DNA of 64,000 nucleotides from Hydractinia symbiolongicarpus (Eukaryota > Cnidaria > Hydrozoa > Anthoathecata > Hydractiniidae). The stretch is from NCBI RefSeq assembly GCF_029227915.1, contig NC_079876.1, positions 32,347,828 to 32,411,827 of the forward strand. The letters are read 5' to 3'. The stretch's first letter is position 1, and every line of letters begins with the position of its first letter. Under the pieces are notes generated by a model. That model was not told where the DNA came from. It was given only the letters and a program-made list of their open reading frames with translations, and did not search any database. The position numbers and the translations under genes were made by a program. Positions 30,853-39,600 of the stretch are shown here, one piece after another.

Positions 30853-32103
30853 CTAACGCTTTGTAACCATGTAGGTGTATATCAGACCTCCGATTCCAAC
30901 TATCAAAGCCCACAGGTTTTGACTCAACCAACCGACGGCTTCCTTTGCTCTATTTAGGATCCATGATACGATGGATCCAATTATACCCGGTAGTGATGCG
31001 GCTGCGGCACCGGCTAATCTACCCAGGAGAGATCCTAGCGCACTCAGCTTGTTCTTTATCCATTCCCTCGCACCACCTTCGGTTTTTTCATGATTTTTTG
31101 TATTACCGGTGGATGACCCCTCACCTCCGGGTGTCAAAGTTTCAACCAAAAGTCCGATAACCATCCCGAATGCCGTTAGTACACTGACAACGGTGATACC
31201 CTGTTCACGGAATAGCGTTCGTATCTTTTCACCCAATGTAGTATCTTTGCTAAGTACCTTGGCGATTGTCTCCTTTATGCTTTTTATCTGGGTGTTAAGT
31301 TCGCCCTTGAGGATATTGATGGCAGACTGGTGGGCCTCCAACTCATCGTTTAGCTTTTCCAACCTCTCGGCCACCTGCTCCCTCTGTTCATCCGTGTATG
31401 ACGGATCTTCCAACTCCTTCAACTTCATTTGTTCCTTATGTATCTTGTTCTCAACATCTACCTTTTTGGCGGTCGAGAGTTGGAGACTCCCGCGGATCCG
31501 CTGCACCGAACTATCCAATCCGCGAATATCACCGGCCGGATATTCGGCTTTCAGTGTACTATCATCGACCAGCGAGACCAGATCCTCGGCACTGTTCACC
31601 ACCTCCCCGGACATGGTTTCTAATTCTATATCCGTCGCATTCTCTATTTTATCCGGTGACGGTAGTCTCTCTTCTATTTTGTTTAGCCTAGCGGCCTGTC
31701 GGGGGGTTATACTACCTTTCGGTATATCGAACCCCAAATTGCGCAGCCTTTTCTTGCCCAATAGATCCGCAATGGTACCGGTAGACCTTAGAGATCCGCC
31801 ATGTGTCAGCGGTCTGTTATCATCCTTGTAGTATAATTCGCCATCGCGAGTCTCAAACAGATCGGTATGTATCACGCTCGGGTTCTCGTTTGGATATATA
31901 GTTAATAGCTTCTCATAGAGCGATTTAACCCGCTCACTAGTAACTCTGGAGCGCAGAGAGGTTCCTCCGCCGAATGATGTCTCCTCATCAGGTGTGTGTA
32001 TCTGCACACGCGTGCGCTCCCTCGGTACCAGAGGTGTGGAGTCATCGGTACCCTCGTCGGGTTGACCATGGTCACCAAACGGATCAATATCAATGTCCGC
32101 CAT
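30853..32103 (-). CDS. Polinton coiled-coil membrane protein (416 aa), unknown function
   Basis: The N-terminal 100 residues are acidic and disordered. Residues about 200-290 form a long coiled coil (many Lys/Glu heptads). A membrane segment follows (ITVVSVLTAFGMVIGLLVETL, about 305-325), then a Gly/Ser linker, then two more hydrophobic helices (about 363-387 and 395-412) with an alanine-rich AGAAAASLPGIIG stretch. I recall very similar C-termini in many cnidarian Polinton-like loci. The Ala/Gly-rich helices suggest membrane penetration, which would suit an entry or egress role. That is inference. The 240-codon plus-strand frame inside it is a shadow. Confidence 0.7.
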   Translation of the reverse strand: MADIDIDPFGDHGQPDEGTDDSTPLVPRERTRVQIHTPDEETSFGGGTSLRSRVTSERVKSLYEKLLTIYPNENPSVIHTDLFETRDGELYYKDDNRPLTHGGSLRSTGTIADLLGKKRLRNLGFDIPKGSITPRQAARLNKIEERLPSPDKIENATDIELETMSGEVVNSAEDLVSLVDDSTLKAEYPAGDIRGLDSSVQRIRGSLQLSTAKKVDVENKIHKEQMKLKELEDPSYTDEQREQVAERLEKLNDELEAHQSAINILKGELNTQIKSIKETIAKVLSKDTTLGEKIRTLFREQGITVVSVLTAFGMVIGLLVETLTPGGEGSSTGNTKNHEKTEGGAREWIKNKLSALGSLLGRLAGAAAASLPGIIGSIVSWILNRAKEAVGWLSQNLWALIVGIGGLIYTYMVTKR

Positions 32104-32133
32104 TATTTTATTTATTTAGAGGATAGTTTTTTC

Positions 32134-32144
32134 CTAATATAATA
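32134..32144. promoter_or_regulatory. CTAATATAATA motif, second divergent spacer
   Basis: Lies between the ATGs at 32103 (minus) and 32148 (plus). Exact copy of the motif at 26262-26272. Confidence 0.5.
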
Positions 32145-32147
32145 GAA

Positions 32148-32633
32148 ATGGCAGAGAGTTCTAGTACCAGAGAAGAAGTGTTTAAAACGGATATATCCAA
32201 TTCCCAACTTGAGGAGCTGGTGAAATTACGAGGCAAGTTCCAAGACAGGACACACGAACACGGAGGATCTCTGATCATATGGTCGATTCTGGAGGGATTA
32301 TCCGGAACCGCAGCAATTACCGGCTCGATAGCGACCGCGGTGACCATTATTAGAAATTTGGGCGGTACCCATGGAAATTACATGCGGAATTCGGGTATGT
32401 GTCTATTGGGCTCGGCTTCCTATGCGGTTACCGCCCAATATGTTAGGACATATCGGGAGAAACTTATCAAATTAAGAGCCGCATATCGCGTTGTACAAAA
32501 TGCCATCGATGTTTTCGATAAAACGCTACTCTGGCACACTCGGATCTGTAGAGCCGATTTTGAGAATTTGTGTGATACGTATCATAGAACTCTCAAGGAT
32601 CTGGATAAACTGGATATAGGTTATTTAGAGTAA
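32148..32633 (+). CDS. Polinton hairpin-membrane protein, paralogue 1 (161 aa)
   Basis: Shares with the next gene the start MAE, an SQLEEL(V/R)KLR.KF block, a central pair of hydrophobic segments (about 45-70 and 80-97) separated by a short polar turn, then YR.KL.KL and a helical tail. The two genes therefore arose by tandem duplication. The paired hydrophobic helices with charged flanks look like a membrane hairpin. No known motif. Confidence 0.6.
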   Translation: MAESSSTREEVFKTDISNSQLEELVKLRGKFQDRTHEHGGSLIIWSILEGLSGTAAITGSIATAVTIIRNLGGTHGNYMRNSGMCLLGSASYAVTAQYVRTYREKLIKLRAAYRVVQNAIDVFDKTLLWHTRICRADFENLCDTYHRTLKDLDKLDIGYLE

Positions 32634-32660
32634 AGTTTTTTTCTTTGTAGTAACCACACA

Positions 32661-33248
32661 ATGGCAGAGATTTATCCGAAGCTACCCACGGCTCCCGAGT
32701 ATTCGAGCGAGCAGGACAAGTTTAATACTAATACTGTGAACTCTCAACTTGGGGAGCTTAGAAAATTACGTGATAAGTTCAATACAAAATATGAGAAATA
32801 TAACAAGACGCTACACAGACTGGTGCTTTTAAATGCCAGCGCCACGGCCCTAACCGTCGCTTCGGGCATAGGTTCGGTGGTGACCGGTGCTACGCTCATC
32901 GGAATCCCCGCTTCCGTCGGATTGGGAGCCGTAGCACTGTCGGGAACCATTTTCACGGGATCCGTCATGGCCCTGATTAAAAGATATCGGAGCAAACTTG
33001 ACAAGGTCATGAAATTATATGATGTTGCGACGTCCGCCATCGCCGTGTTTGAAAACTCCGTCTCGCGGGCTCTGAATAATGACGAAATTAGTCACATTGA
33101 ATTTCAAACCCTGAGCGGTATATACTACGAAGCTCTGGACAAGATGACGAAAACCGACAGAAAGATGGAGAGCGAAACTCGCAACCAGTTTGAAAAAAGT
33201 CTAATGGACCAGGTTCAAAGCCTCAGAAGGACCGTAAATCAAGGTTAG
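32661..33248 (+). CDS. Polinton hairpin-membrane protein, paralogue 2 (195 aa)
   Basis: Longer sister of the gene at 32148, with an extra N-terminal segment (IYPKLPTAPEYSSEQ) and C-terminal helix. The SQLGELRKLRDKF block and the RYRSKLDK block align with its sister. The central hydrophobic region (about 55-110) is rich in Gly, Ala, Ser and Thr and resembles membrane-active colicin-like hairpins in composition. Intact frame, 27 bases after its sister's stop. Confidence 0.6.
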   Translation: MAEIYPKLPTAPEYSSEQDKFNTNTVNSQLGELRKLRDKFNTKYEKYNKTLHRLVLLNASATALTVASGIGSVVTGATLIGIPASVGLGAVALSGTIFTGSVMALIKRYRSKLDKVMKLYDVATSAIAVFENSVSRALNNDEISHIEFQTLSGIYYEALDKMTKTDRKMESETRNQFEKSLMDQVQSLRRTVNQG

Positions 33249-33286
33249 TGATGTGCGCATGTACACCGCTCGCATATTTCGTGTGG

Positions 33287-33319
33287 TACGATAAAAGTGC
33301 TTAAAGTTTTTAGCCGTAC
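33287..33319 (+). promoter_or_regulatory. Early-type promoter box before the first SAP-like gene
   Basis: GATAAAAGTGCTTAAAGTTTT about 30-45 bases before the ATG. Same core (ATAAAA, a few bases, GCTTAAAG) as at 33693, 35657, 36095 and 36585. Confidence 0.6.
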
Positions 33320-33604
33320 ATGTATATGCATAATATGTCGGACATGAATACCACACCAGACTATAAATTGATGAAACTGCGAGAGTTGCGAGAGATTGCC
33401 AAAGCCCGTGGGGTGAAGTATATTTGTGCGATGAAAAAGGCCAAGCTGATTGAGGTGATTGAGAAGAATGATCTGGATTCGTCATACACTATAGATCTGG
33501 ATACCAAGCGGGAATGGTATGGATACTGTACCGGCTGGAGGGAGAAAAACAGGGAGGCGTACCTGAAATGTCAAAAACGTTATAACGACAAGAGATCTAA
33601 GTGA
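33320..33604 (+). CDS. SAP-like DNA-binding protein, copy 1 (94 aa)
   Basis: The core LMKLRELREIAKARGVKY...KKAKLIEVIEKND has the helix-extended-loop-helix spacing of SAP / Rho-N-type modules, which bind DNA or RNA. The C-terminal half (REWYGYCTGWREKNREAYLKCQKRYNDKR) is aromatic and basic, fitting a second nucleic-acid contact. The likely start is at the MSD, nine residues from here, since the copy at 35709 begins there; the upstream ATG adds MYMHN. The polymerase carries a related module at its N-terminus, so these may act in replication or transcription. Confidence 0.65.
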   Translation: MYMHNMSDMNTTPDYKLMKLRELREIAKARGVKYICAMKKAKLIEVIEKNDLDSSYTIDLDTKREWYGYCTGWREKNREAYLKCQKRYNDKRSK

Positions 33605-33614
33605 TTGTGCGCAT

Positions 33615-33638
33615 TTTGTTACTCGGACGGGTAACAAA
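33615..33638 (+). terminator. Gene-end palindrome after SAP-like gene 1
   Basis: TTTGTTACTCG, GAC, GGGTAACAAA (one G-T pair), ten bases after the stop. Confidence 0.65.
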
Positions 33639-33692
33639 TATCGGTGGGTGGAGATATCCATGGCGTGCGGATCGCTAACCTCAAATACGATC

Positions 33693-33735
33693 TATAAAAA
33701 TTGGGTTAAAGATTCCTATATCGTATATCATATCC
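33693..33735 (+). promoter_or_regulatory. Early-type promoter box before the RING gene
   Basis: TATAAAAATTGGGTTAAAGAT, then ATATCGTATATCATA shortly before the ATG at 33740. Both parts recur before 36143 and 36658. Confidence 0.65.
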
Positions 33736-33739
33736 AAGC

Positions 33740-34462
33740 ATGACGTCGAGATTTACAGATGACGAAAACCGACAGTTCCTCGAAAGATTCGGCTCCTGGG
33801 CGGACGAAAAATTCGGCCGCACAATAGACCCATGCCTGAATTCCACATTCAGCAGATCTTGTTGCGAAGAATTACTGACCATGGTCGAAATATTGGAACT
33901 ACAATATGATGACTTTGAGGGGATCGGTCCGGACTCTGATCATGACTCCTATGATGATATTATAGAACACGTAAGAGCTCGAAGTGTCTTACGTAATGGA
34001 GGAGTCGGACTCGGATACTATGGAGCTCCCATAATAGAAGCGCGCGTATATGCGGTCGCCATGGTACCGAGTCATGAGGACGAAGAGTACGAGGAGTACG
34101 ACGTTGATGAGGATGATGAGGATGAAGAGTACGAGGAGTACGACGTTGATGAGGATGATGAGGATGAAGAGGAAGAGGAGTATGAGGAGTACGAGGAAGA
34201 TAAGAAGAGGACGACGAGGAGTATGATGAGGATAACGAGGACAAGAGCGCCGATTGATCGTGATTTTTTAGTGATGACGATGATGGCCTAGAGGACGATG
34301 ACAAATGCATAATTTGTCTTTCTAAAAGAAAGAGCGCAACCTTTGTTCATGGTAGAACAGGGCATTGCTGCTGCTGTTTATCGTGCGCATATAAATTGGA
34401 AAAGGGGGAAGATAATTGTCCCATGTGTCGAGCACCAATAGATTTTGTCATTAGACAATATT
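33740..34462 (+). pseudogene. Acidic protein with MDM2-like C-terminal RING finger, frameshifted
   Basis: An open frame from 33740 runs through a globular N-terminus (FLERFGSWADEKFG; EELLTMVEILELQ) into a repeated Asp/Glu/Tyr tract, then leaves frame near 34200 and stops at 34291. The lost frame contains one or two TGA codons near 34254-34260, then DDDKCIICL, a VHGRTGH block, C-x2-C, and NCPMCRAPID, ending at 34462. The Cys/His spacing plus HG.TGH and CP.CR.PI matches the RING of MDM2/MDMX, a ubiquitin ligase that controls p53 in animals. The family role would be to mark a host protein for destruction; this copy is broken. The tandem acidic repeat is a likely site for the slippage. Confidence 0.65.
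34079..34175 (+). repeat. Tandem 48-bp acidic coding repeat
   Basis: Two nearly exact units encoding DEEYEEYDVDEDDE, inside the RING gene just before its frameshift. Confidence 0.75.
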
Positions 34463-34480
34463 GAACACATATTCCCGGCC

Positions 34481-34506
34481 TTTGTTACTCGGATCCGAGT
34501 AACAAA
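34481..34506. terminator. Gene-end palindrome between RING gene and integrase
   Basis: Perfect 26-base palindrome, arms TTTGTTACTCGGA. It lies between the convergent stops at 34462 (plus) and 34626 (minus), and is the cleanest member of the set. Confidence 0.7.
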
Positions 34507-34625
34507 AATCCTCGAGGTGCCGATGGATACCCAAGACTGAGCCATAGCGGCCCTATCTGCCGACCACCCTGCGCGATCCCCGGCATCATCTTTACCAGAA
34601 ACAGGTAAAGATATCGCCCCCCTTT

Positions 34626-35609
34626 TCACCAACCTTGCACATAATCAGGAGGTAAATCTGTATCTTCAGGTATTAACATCAATTCCTCTTTTACAAAAGC
34701 CCGTCCGGGTCCGTCTTGAACATAGTACATTACACGGTTACCAGGTTGCGCTATTACCTCACGCAATCTATATGTGTTTTTCGACCATATTCTATCGGTT
34801 GCCCGTCTCCGCCCATCATCATGCTCTTCACCAGGTTGTAGTAGATATCTATACAGGCCATCCTTAGGTAATTCTACTTCAGGTGGATAGCTCTCTTGAT
34901 TAACCAGAGGCACCTCTTTCATTATAATAGCATCTTTTGGCTTCATATCAATCATCTGCGTCTTTGTATCGTTTAGCCTATCAATCAGTTTTTACAGATG
35001 CTTAACCCATGTAGATGATACCTTTTCCGAATCATTCAGTTCTTGAGCATCTTGTATTTTGAATAAATTTTCGGCAAGTATCTTGTTCAACGCCTCAACA
35101 AAAGCTGTGTGCGTATGCTTATATTTTGTAGTCGCCCTTTTAATTTCAACCTTATGCTTCTCCAACAGCTTTGTCACATCTGCTTTGAATTCTGAACCGT
35201 TATCACATTGGAAAGTTTTTGGATAAGTTAATGGTCCTGCCTTGTAGATGTCCTCAATCATAGCGGCAACCTCTTTGGCTTTCTTAGTCCTCAAAGGTCG
35301 GGCTACCTTGTATCTGGAAGCAGCATCGATTCCCGACAAAATGTACTTATATTTATTACCATACAGTATGTCACCGGGCATGTACAATAAATCGAATTGA
35401 TGTAAATCATTAGGGGTGGTAACTTCATAATTTGGTCTTTCAACATGTTTTGGAGCGGGTAAATGTACTTGCCAAAATGCTTGTTTTGATAGCCACTTCC
35501 TAATCTCCTTTGGCCTGAAACCGAATCCTCTTAAGCTCTGAACAGCCTTTTGTCCTTTCCATAAATTTTGAGGTTGATAGTAAGTCTCTTGAAGTTTAGA
35601 GTTTGACAT
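34626..35609 (-). pseudogene. Retroviral-type DDE integrase, one nonsense codon
   Basis: The frame starts MSNSKLQETYYQ at 35609, meets TAA at 34994-34992, and continues in the same phase to 34626. The catalytic core shows D73 (HQFDLLYMPGD), D136 (QCDNGSEF) and E172 (FVEALNK), with exactly 35 residues between the last two, as in retroviral and Polinton integrases. The N-terminal HHCC finger is not obvious in the visible frame. The part beyond the stop holds a compact basic region (GRRRATDRIWSKNTYRLREV) that should contact DNA. The enzyme would join the element's ends to the host genome. With the stop, residues after 205 are lost unless read through. All three acidic residues are intact. Confidence 0.8.
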
Positions 35610-35654
35610 GTTTTATTTATGCACACCTTTATTTATCTCCTTTTTTGTTATGAT

Positions 35655-35708
35655 GTGGTACGATAAAAGTGCTTAAAAGTTTTTACATGTATATGTATAT
35701 GCCATAAT
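35655..35708. promoter_or_regulatory. Divergent early-type promoter (integrase / SAP-like gene 2)
   Basis: GATAAAAGTGCTTAAAAGTTTT before the ATG at 35709, nearly identical to the region before 33320. The 99-base spacer also serves the integrase start at 35609. Confidence 0.6.
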
Positions 35709-35978
35709 ATGTCGGACATGAATACCACACCGGACTACAAATTGATGAAACTGCGAGAGTTGCAAGAGGTTGCTAAAGCTCGTGGGGTGAAGTATATTTA
35801 TGGAATGAGAAAGGCTAAACTGGTTGAGGTGATTGAGAAGAATGATCTCGACCCATCCTACACCATCGATCCGGATACCAAGCGGGAATGGTATGGATAC
35901 TGTTCAAGGTGGAGGGTGAACAACAGGGAGGCGTATCTGAAATGTCAAAAACGTTATAACGACAAGAGACCTAAGTGA
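35709..35978 (+). CDS. SAP-like DNA-binding protein, copy 2 (89 aa)
   Basis: Close paralogue of the gene at 33320: the same MSDMNTTPDYKLMKLREL start, SAP-like helix pair, REWYGYC block and C-terminal QKRYNDKR. Differences are scattered conservative changes (for example I-to-V, D-to-P), so both copies seem to be under selection. Promoter, coding region and gene-end palindrome were all duplicated as one unit. Confidence 0.65.
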   Translation: MSDMNTTPDYKLMKLRELQEVAKARGVKYIYGMRKAKLVEVIEKNDLDPSYTIDPDTKREWYGYCSRWRVNNREAYLKCQKRYNDKRPK

Positions 35979-35990
35979 TTGGACATTTTT

Positions 35991-36014
35991 TTTGTTACTC
36001 AGACGAGTAACAAA
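35991..36014 (+). terminator. Gene-end palindrome after SAP-like gene 2
   Basis: TTTGTTACTC, loop AGAC, GAGTAACAAA: ten perfect pairs, 12 bases after the stop. Confidence 0.7.
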
Positions 36015-36094
36015 TGCTGGTGGGTGGGTACCCCATGGTGCTGGTGGGTGTCTTGCGAACGAAGCCCCTCACGATCCTCCACCCCGGTTTACGA

Positions 36095-36134
36095 TTTATA
36101 AAAACGGCTTAAAGATCCACAGATCGTATATCAC
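36095..36134 (+). promoter_or_regulatory. Early-type promoter box before the 86-aa ORF
   Basis: TATAAAAACGGCTTAAAGAT, then ATCGTATATCAC. Same as the region before the polymerase gene. Confidence 0.65.
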
Positions 36135-36142
36135 AACCGGGC

Positions 36143-36403
36143 ATGACTTCGAGAAATACAGTTTCCGAATTAATACATCTCGCTAGAGAAAAATCCTCTA
36201 GAGAACGCGGCCTACATCATCGCTACTTAAGGCTCAGAAAGGCCGATCTGATCGAATTTTTGAGACCAACTACCGTTTCAGCACCGGTTAGACCGGTACC
36301 CGTGCCGAGACCCGCCAGACCAGTACCAGCGCCGAGACCCGTACCGGCACCGAGACCCTCGAGATCCGGTAGTGAACAACAGGGAGGCATATCTAAGACC
36401 TAA
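36143..36403 (+). pseudogene. Chimeric ORF: polymerase start fused to SAP-gene end (86 aa)
   Basis: The first ~60 residues copy the N-terminus of the DNA polymerase (MTSRNT, a SAP-like LRKADLIEFLRPTTVSAP block, then Pro-Val-Pro-Arg repeats). After a shared GTGAACAACAGGGAGGC stretch the DNA matches the last part of SAP-like gene 2 (35916 onward, with an internal deletion) and ends with the same AAGACCTAAGTGATTGG and palindrome. It looks like a recombination product left by a tandem duplication. It has a full promoter and could be expressed as a short decoy of the polymerase N-terminus, but a non-functional remnant is simpler. Confidence 0.55.
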
Positions 36404-36419
36404 GTGATTGGGCATTTTT

Positions 36420-36443
36420 GTTACTCGGACGGGTAACAAATGT
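36420..36443 (+). terminator. Gene-end palindrome after the chimeric ORF
   Basis: TTTGTTACTCG, GAC, GGGTAACAAA, 16 bases after the stop. Confidence 0.65.
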
Positions 36444-36584
36444 GATTCACGACCCTCGAGGTGCCAATGGGTGGGTACCCATGGTGTATCGATGTATGTA
36501 TCACAAAGCGTGTTTTACTACAATTTAGCATGGTGGTTGCCCCACAAACCAGGACACTCACGACCCCCCAACACGGTTTACGAT

Positions 36585-36650
36585 TTATAAAATGGCTTAA
36601 AGATCCACAGATCGTATATCACCTTAAAGATCCACATATCGTATATCATA
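36585..36650 (+). promoter_or_regulatory. Early-type promoter of the polymerase gene, second half doubled
   Basis: TATAAAATGGCTTAAAGATCC, then AGATCGTATATCACCTTAA. The AGATCCACA.ATCGTATATCA part is repeated once more before the ATG at 36658, suggesting a duplicated start region. Confidence 0.65.
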
Positions 36651-36657
36651 CGCAAGC

Positions 36658-39600
36658 ATGACTTCGAGAAATACCTTTGCTGAATTAAGAAAACTCGCTA
36701 AGGAACGCAGCCTACCTGGCTACGCAAAGCTCAGAAAGGCCGATCTTATCGAATTATTGAGACCCACTACTGTGTCAGCACCCGTACCCGTGCCGAGACC
36801 CACTAGACCCGTACCCGTGCCGAGACCCACTAGACCCGTACCCGTGCCGAGACCCACTAGACCCGTACCCGTGCCGAGACTCTACAGCCCTTTACCAACA
36901 TCTAGACCCACCATACATTTACCACCTACATCAATCAAATCTCTGGGGAGTTTTCTAGGATCCGATGGATCTGTACCCATACCAACACCGAGACCGGGAC
37001 CTAGACCATTTAGATCTGGCTCTGACATGGATATTTTTGAGCAGGAAGAAATGGCTAAAACCAGACCTATAGTGAAAAGCAAGTTGATTGAATGGAGAGA
37101 CTGGTTGACGAAACATGTACCTAAGGCTATTAAGGATAAAACAACAAAAGCTTTCAAAGCCATGAAGGATAAGATCATGGGTTTGTATAAAAAGGGCAGT
37201 GGAGAGGAAGAGGTGGAAGAGGTGAAAGAGGAAAACCCCTATACCCCCATTGAAGAAGCTTTTGTAGGTTCATACAAACGTTTCAAGATAAACTCGGATG
37301 GTAAGAAGAGGAATGTCAAGGTCTTTCTCAAACAGCTTAAGCCTATCGTTAAGAGGTTGATGAAGGAAGTGCTCAGGCAGAAGAAGTCGCTGAAGACTCA
37401 GGCTACACTGTGGGTGAAATGGGTAAAGGAGGACACCGGCTCGACCGATGCCCCACGTGTATATGTTGACAAAGCGTTCAATAGCTATATGGAGGTATTA
37501 CATTCCAACGATGACATTTCCGATGTGATCCTCCGTATGACTAATAAAATAATCGAGCAGATTGAGAACCCCGCGCTTCCGGCCAGCGGATTCACAATCG
37601 AGAGGATCCTACATATGCATGTGGACTTTCACAAACTAAAATTAACCAGAGTTAGTTCTTACCTACCACTACCGGAGAACTTCAGCGGAAAGCGATCCGT
37701 GATTAACCCTCATAACGAGGATGATGAATGTTTCAGATGGGCTGTTATCGCTGCTCTCAATCATGATAAGATCGATAATCACCCTGAACGAATCTCAATC
37801 CTTAAGAAGCATGATAAGTATAATTGGGATGGTATAACTTTCCCAATGGCGCTAAACAAGATAAATCTCTTTGAGAGGAGGAACCCCGATGTCGCTGTGC
37901 ATGTTTTGACGAAAGATGACATAGAGGGTGTCTATATGTGTCGAAAGTCGAAGCATCTTGACCGGGATGAGACGGTTGTTTTGTTTTTACTGTGTGAAGG
38001 GGATAAGAGGCACTATATCGCTGTTAAGAACCTGAGTGGTGTCCTGAGCAAGGTTAACTCAAAGCATAAGAATAAAGAACATTATTGCTTGAATTGTCTT
38101 TCCGGTTTCCCGAGTGAGATGAAAAGGGATGAGCACTTTGAGTATTGCAAGGATAATGATGCTGCTAAGGTTCAACTCCCCAAAGAGGGTACCACTCTAA
38201 CCTTCAGCGATGGTAAGTTTCAGCTCAAGGTCCCATTCATCATGTATGCTGATTTCGAGGCTTTTACACAAGAATTGCCGGAGGATGAGAGAAAAGGCGG
38301 ATCATCAACCGAGAAAGTCGATAAGCATGTCCCAACCGGATTCTGTTGTTATAGTAAATATGCTCATGGTGACGTTCCCAACCCTCTTAATCTTTATCGC
38401 GGTGAGGACTGTGTTACGCGTTTTGTGGATCATGTGGTTTCCGAGGCGGAAAGGTTATATAACATGTTTCCTCAGAAAGAAATGGATCCACTGACGGATG
38501 AGGAGCGTGACGGTTTCAATAGAGCCGAGGTGTGCCACATTTGCATGGAGGAATTTGATGACAAGGATGACATCAAGGTTAGGGATCACTGTCATTTCAC
38601 CGGTAAGTTTCGTGGAGCCGCTCATCAGGGGTGTAATCTGCGGTATAAGGTACCTAATTATATCCCGGTTGTCTTCCACAATCTGAGCGGATATGATGCG
38701 CATTTATTCATTAAGGAGCTTGCAAGGAAGTACGGAGAGGATGGTATGGATGTAATCGCAGAGAATAAGGAGAAATATATCTCTTTCTCGACCGATGTTA
38801 AGGTTGGTGAATACATCGACAAAAATGGTGAGACTAAGGACAGGAAGATAAAGCTGAGATTCATCGATTCATTTAGATTTATGTCAAGCGGCCTAAGCTC
38901 TCTGGCTGACAACCTATCAGATGATCAGTGCAAAAACCTTCGAAAATTCTTCAATGGTGACGAATTCAACATAATGAGAAGGAAGGGTGTATACCCATAT
39001 GAGTATGTTAACTCATTCGATAGGTTTAATGAAACTGAGCTCCCGTCAAAGGATGATTTCTACAGCAAGCTGAACATGAGTCACATCAGTGATGCCGATT
39101 ATGCACATGCCCAGAAGGTGTGGAAGGACATGAAGGTTGGGAATATGGGCATTTATCACGACATCTATCTCAAGACAGATGTTCTATTGCTCGCTGATGT
39201 GTTTGAGACATTCAGAGAGACGTGTTCCAGATACTACGAACTAGATCCCGCGCATTTCTACACAACTCCTGGATTAACCTGGCAAGCATGTCTGAAAAAG
39301 ACCAAGGTTAGTCTAGATCTATTGTCGGATATGGAGATGGTCATGTTCATTGAGAGTGGTATTAGGGGTGGATTGTGTCAGGCTGTCCACCGCCACGCCA
39401 AGGCCAACAATAAGTATATGGGTGACTTGTACAATCCACCTGATGGCTCTGACATGGATATTTTTGAGCGGCAGGAAATGGCTAAAACCAGACCTATAGT
39501 GAAAACAAAAATGAGATACTTGAGGTACTGGATAATGAAACATGCACCTAGGACGATCAGGCTGAAAATCAGTAAAGCCTACAGAGCCATGAAGGACAAG

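Noticed and set aside
31109-31831. 240-codon plus-strand frame
   Set aside because: It lies wholly inside the minus-strand 416-aa gene, has Ser/Pro/Leu-rich composition typical of an antisense shadow, and has no motif.
34626-35609. Integrase as evidence of an LTR retrotransposon
   Set aside because: No LTRs, gag, protease or reverse transcriptase nearby. The gene lies inside the terminal repeats shared with polymerase B and the ATPase, so it belongs to the Polinton.
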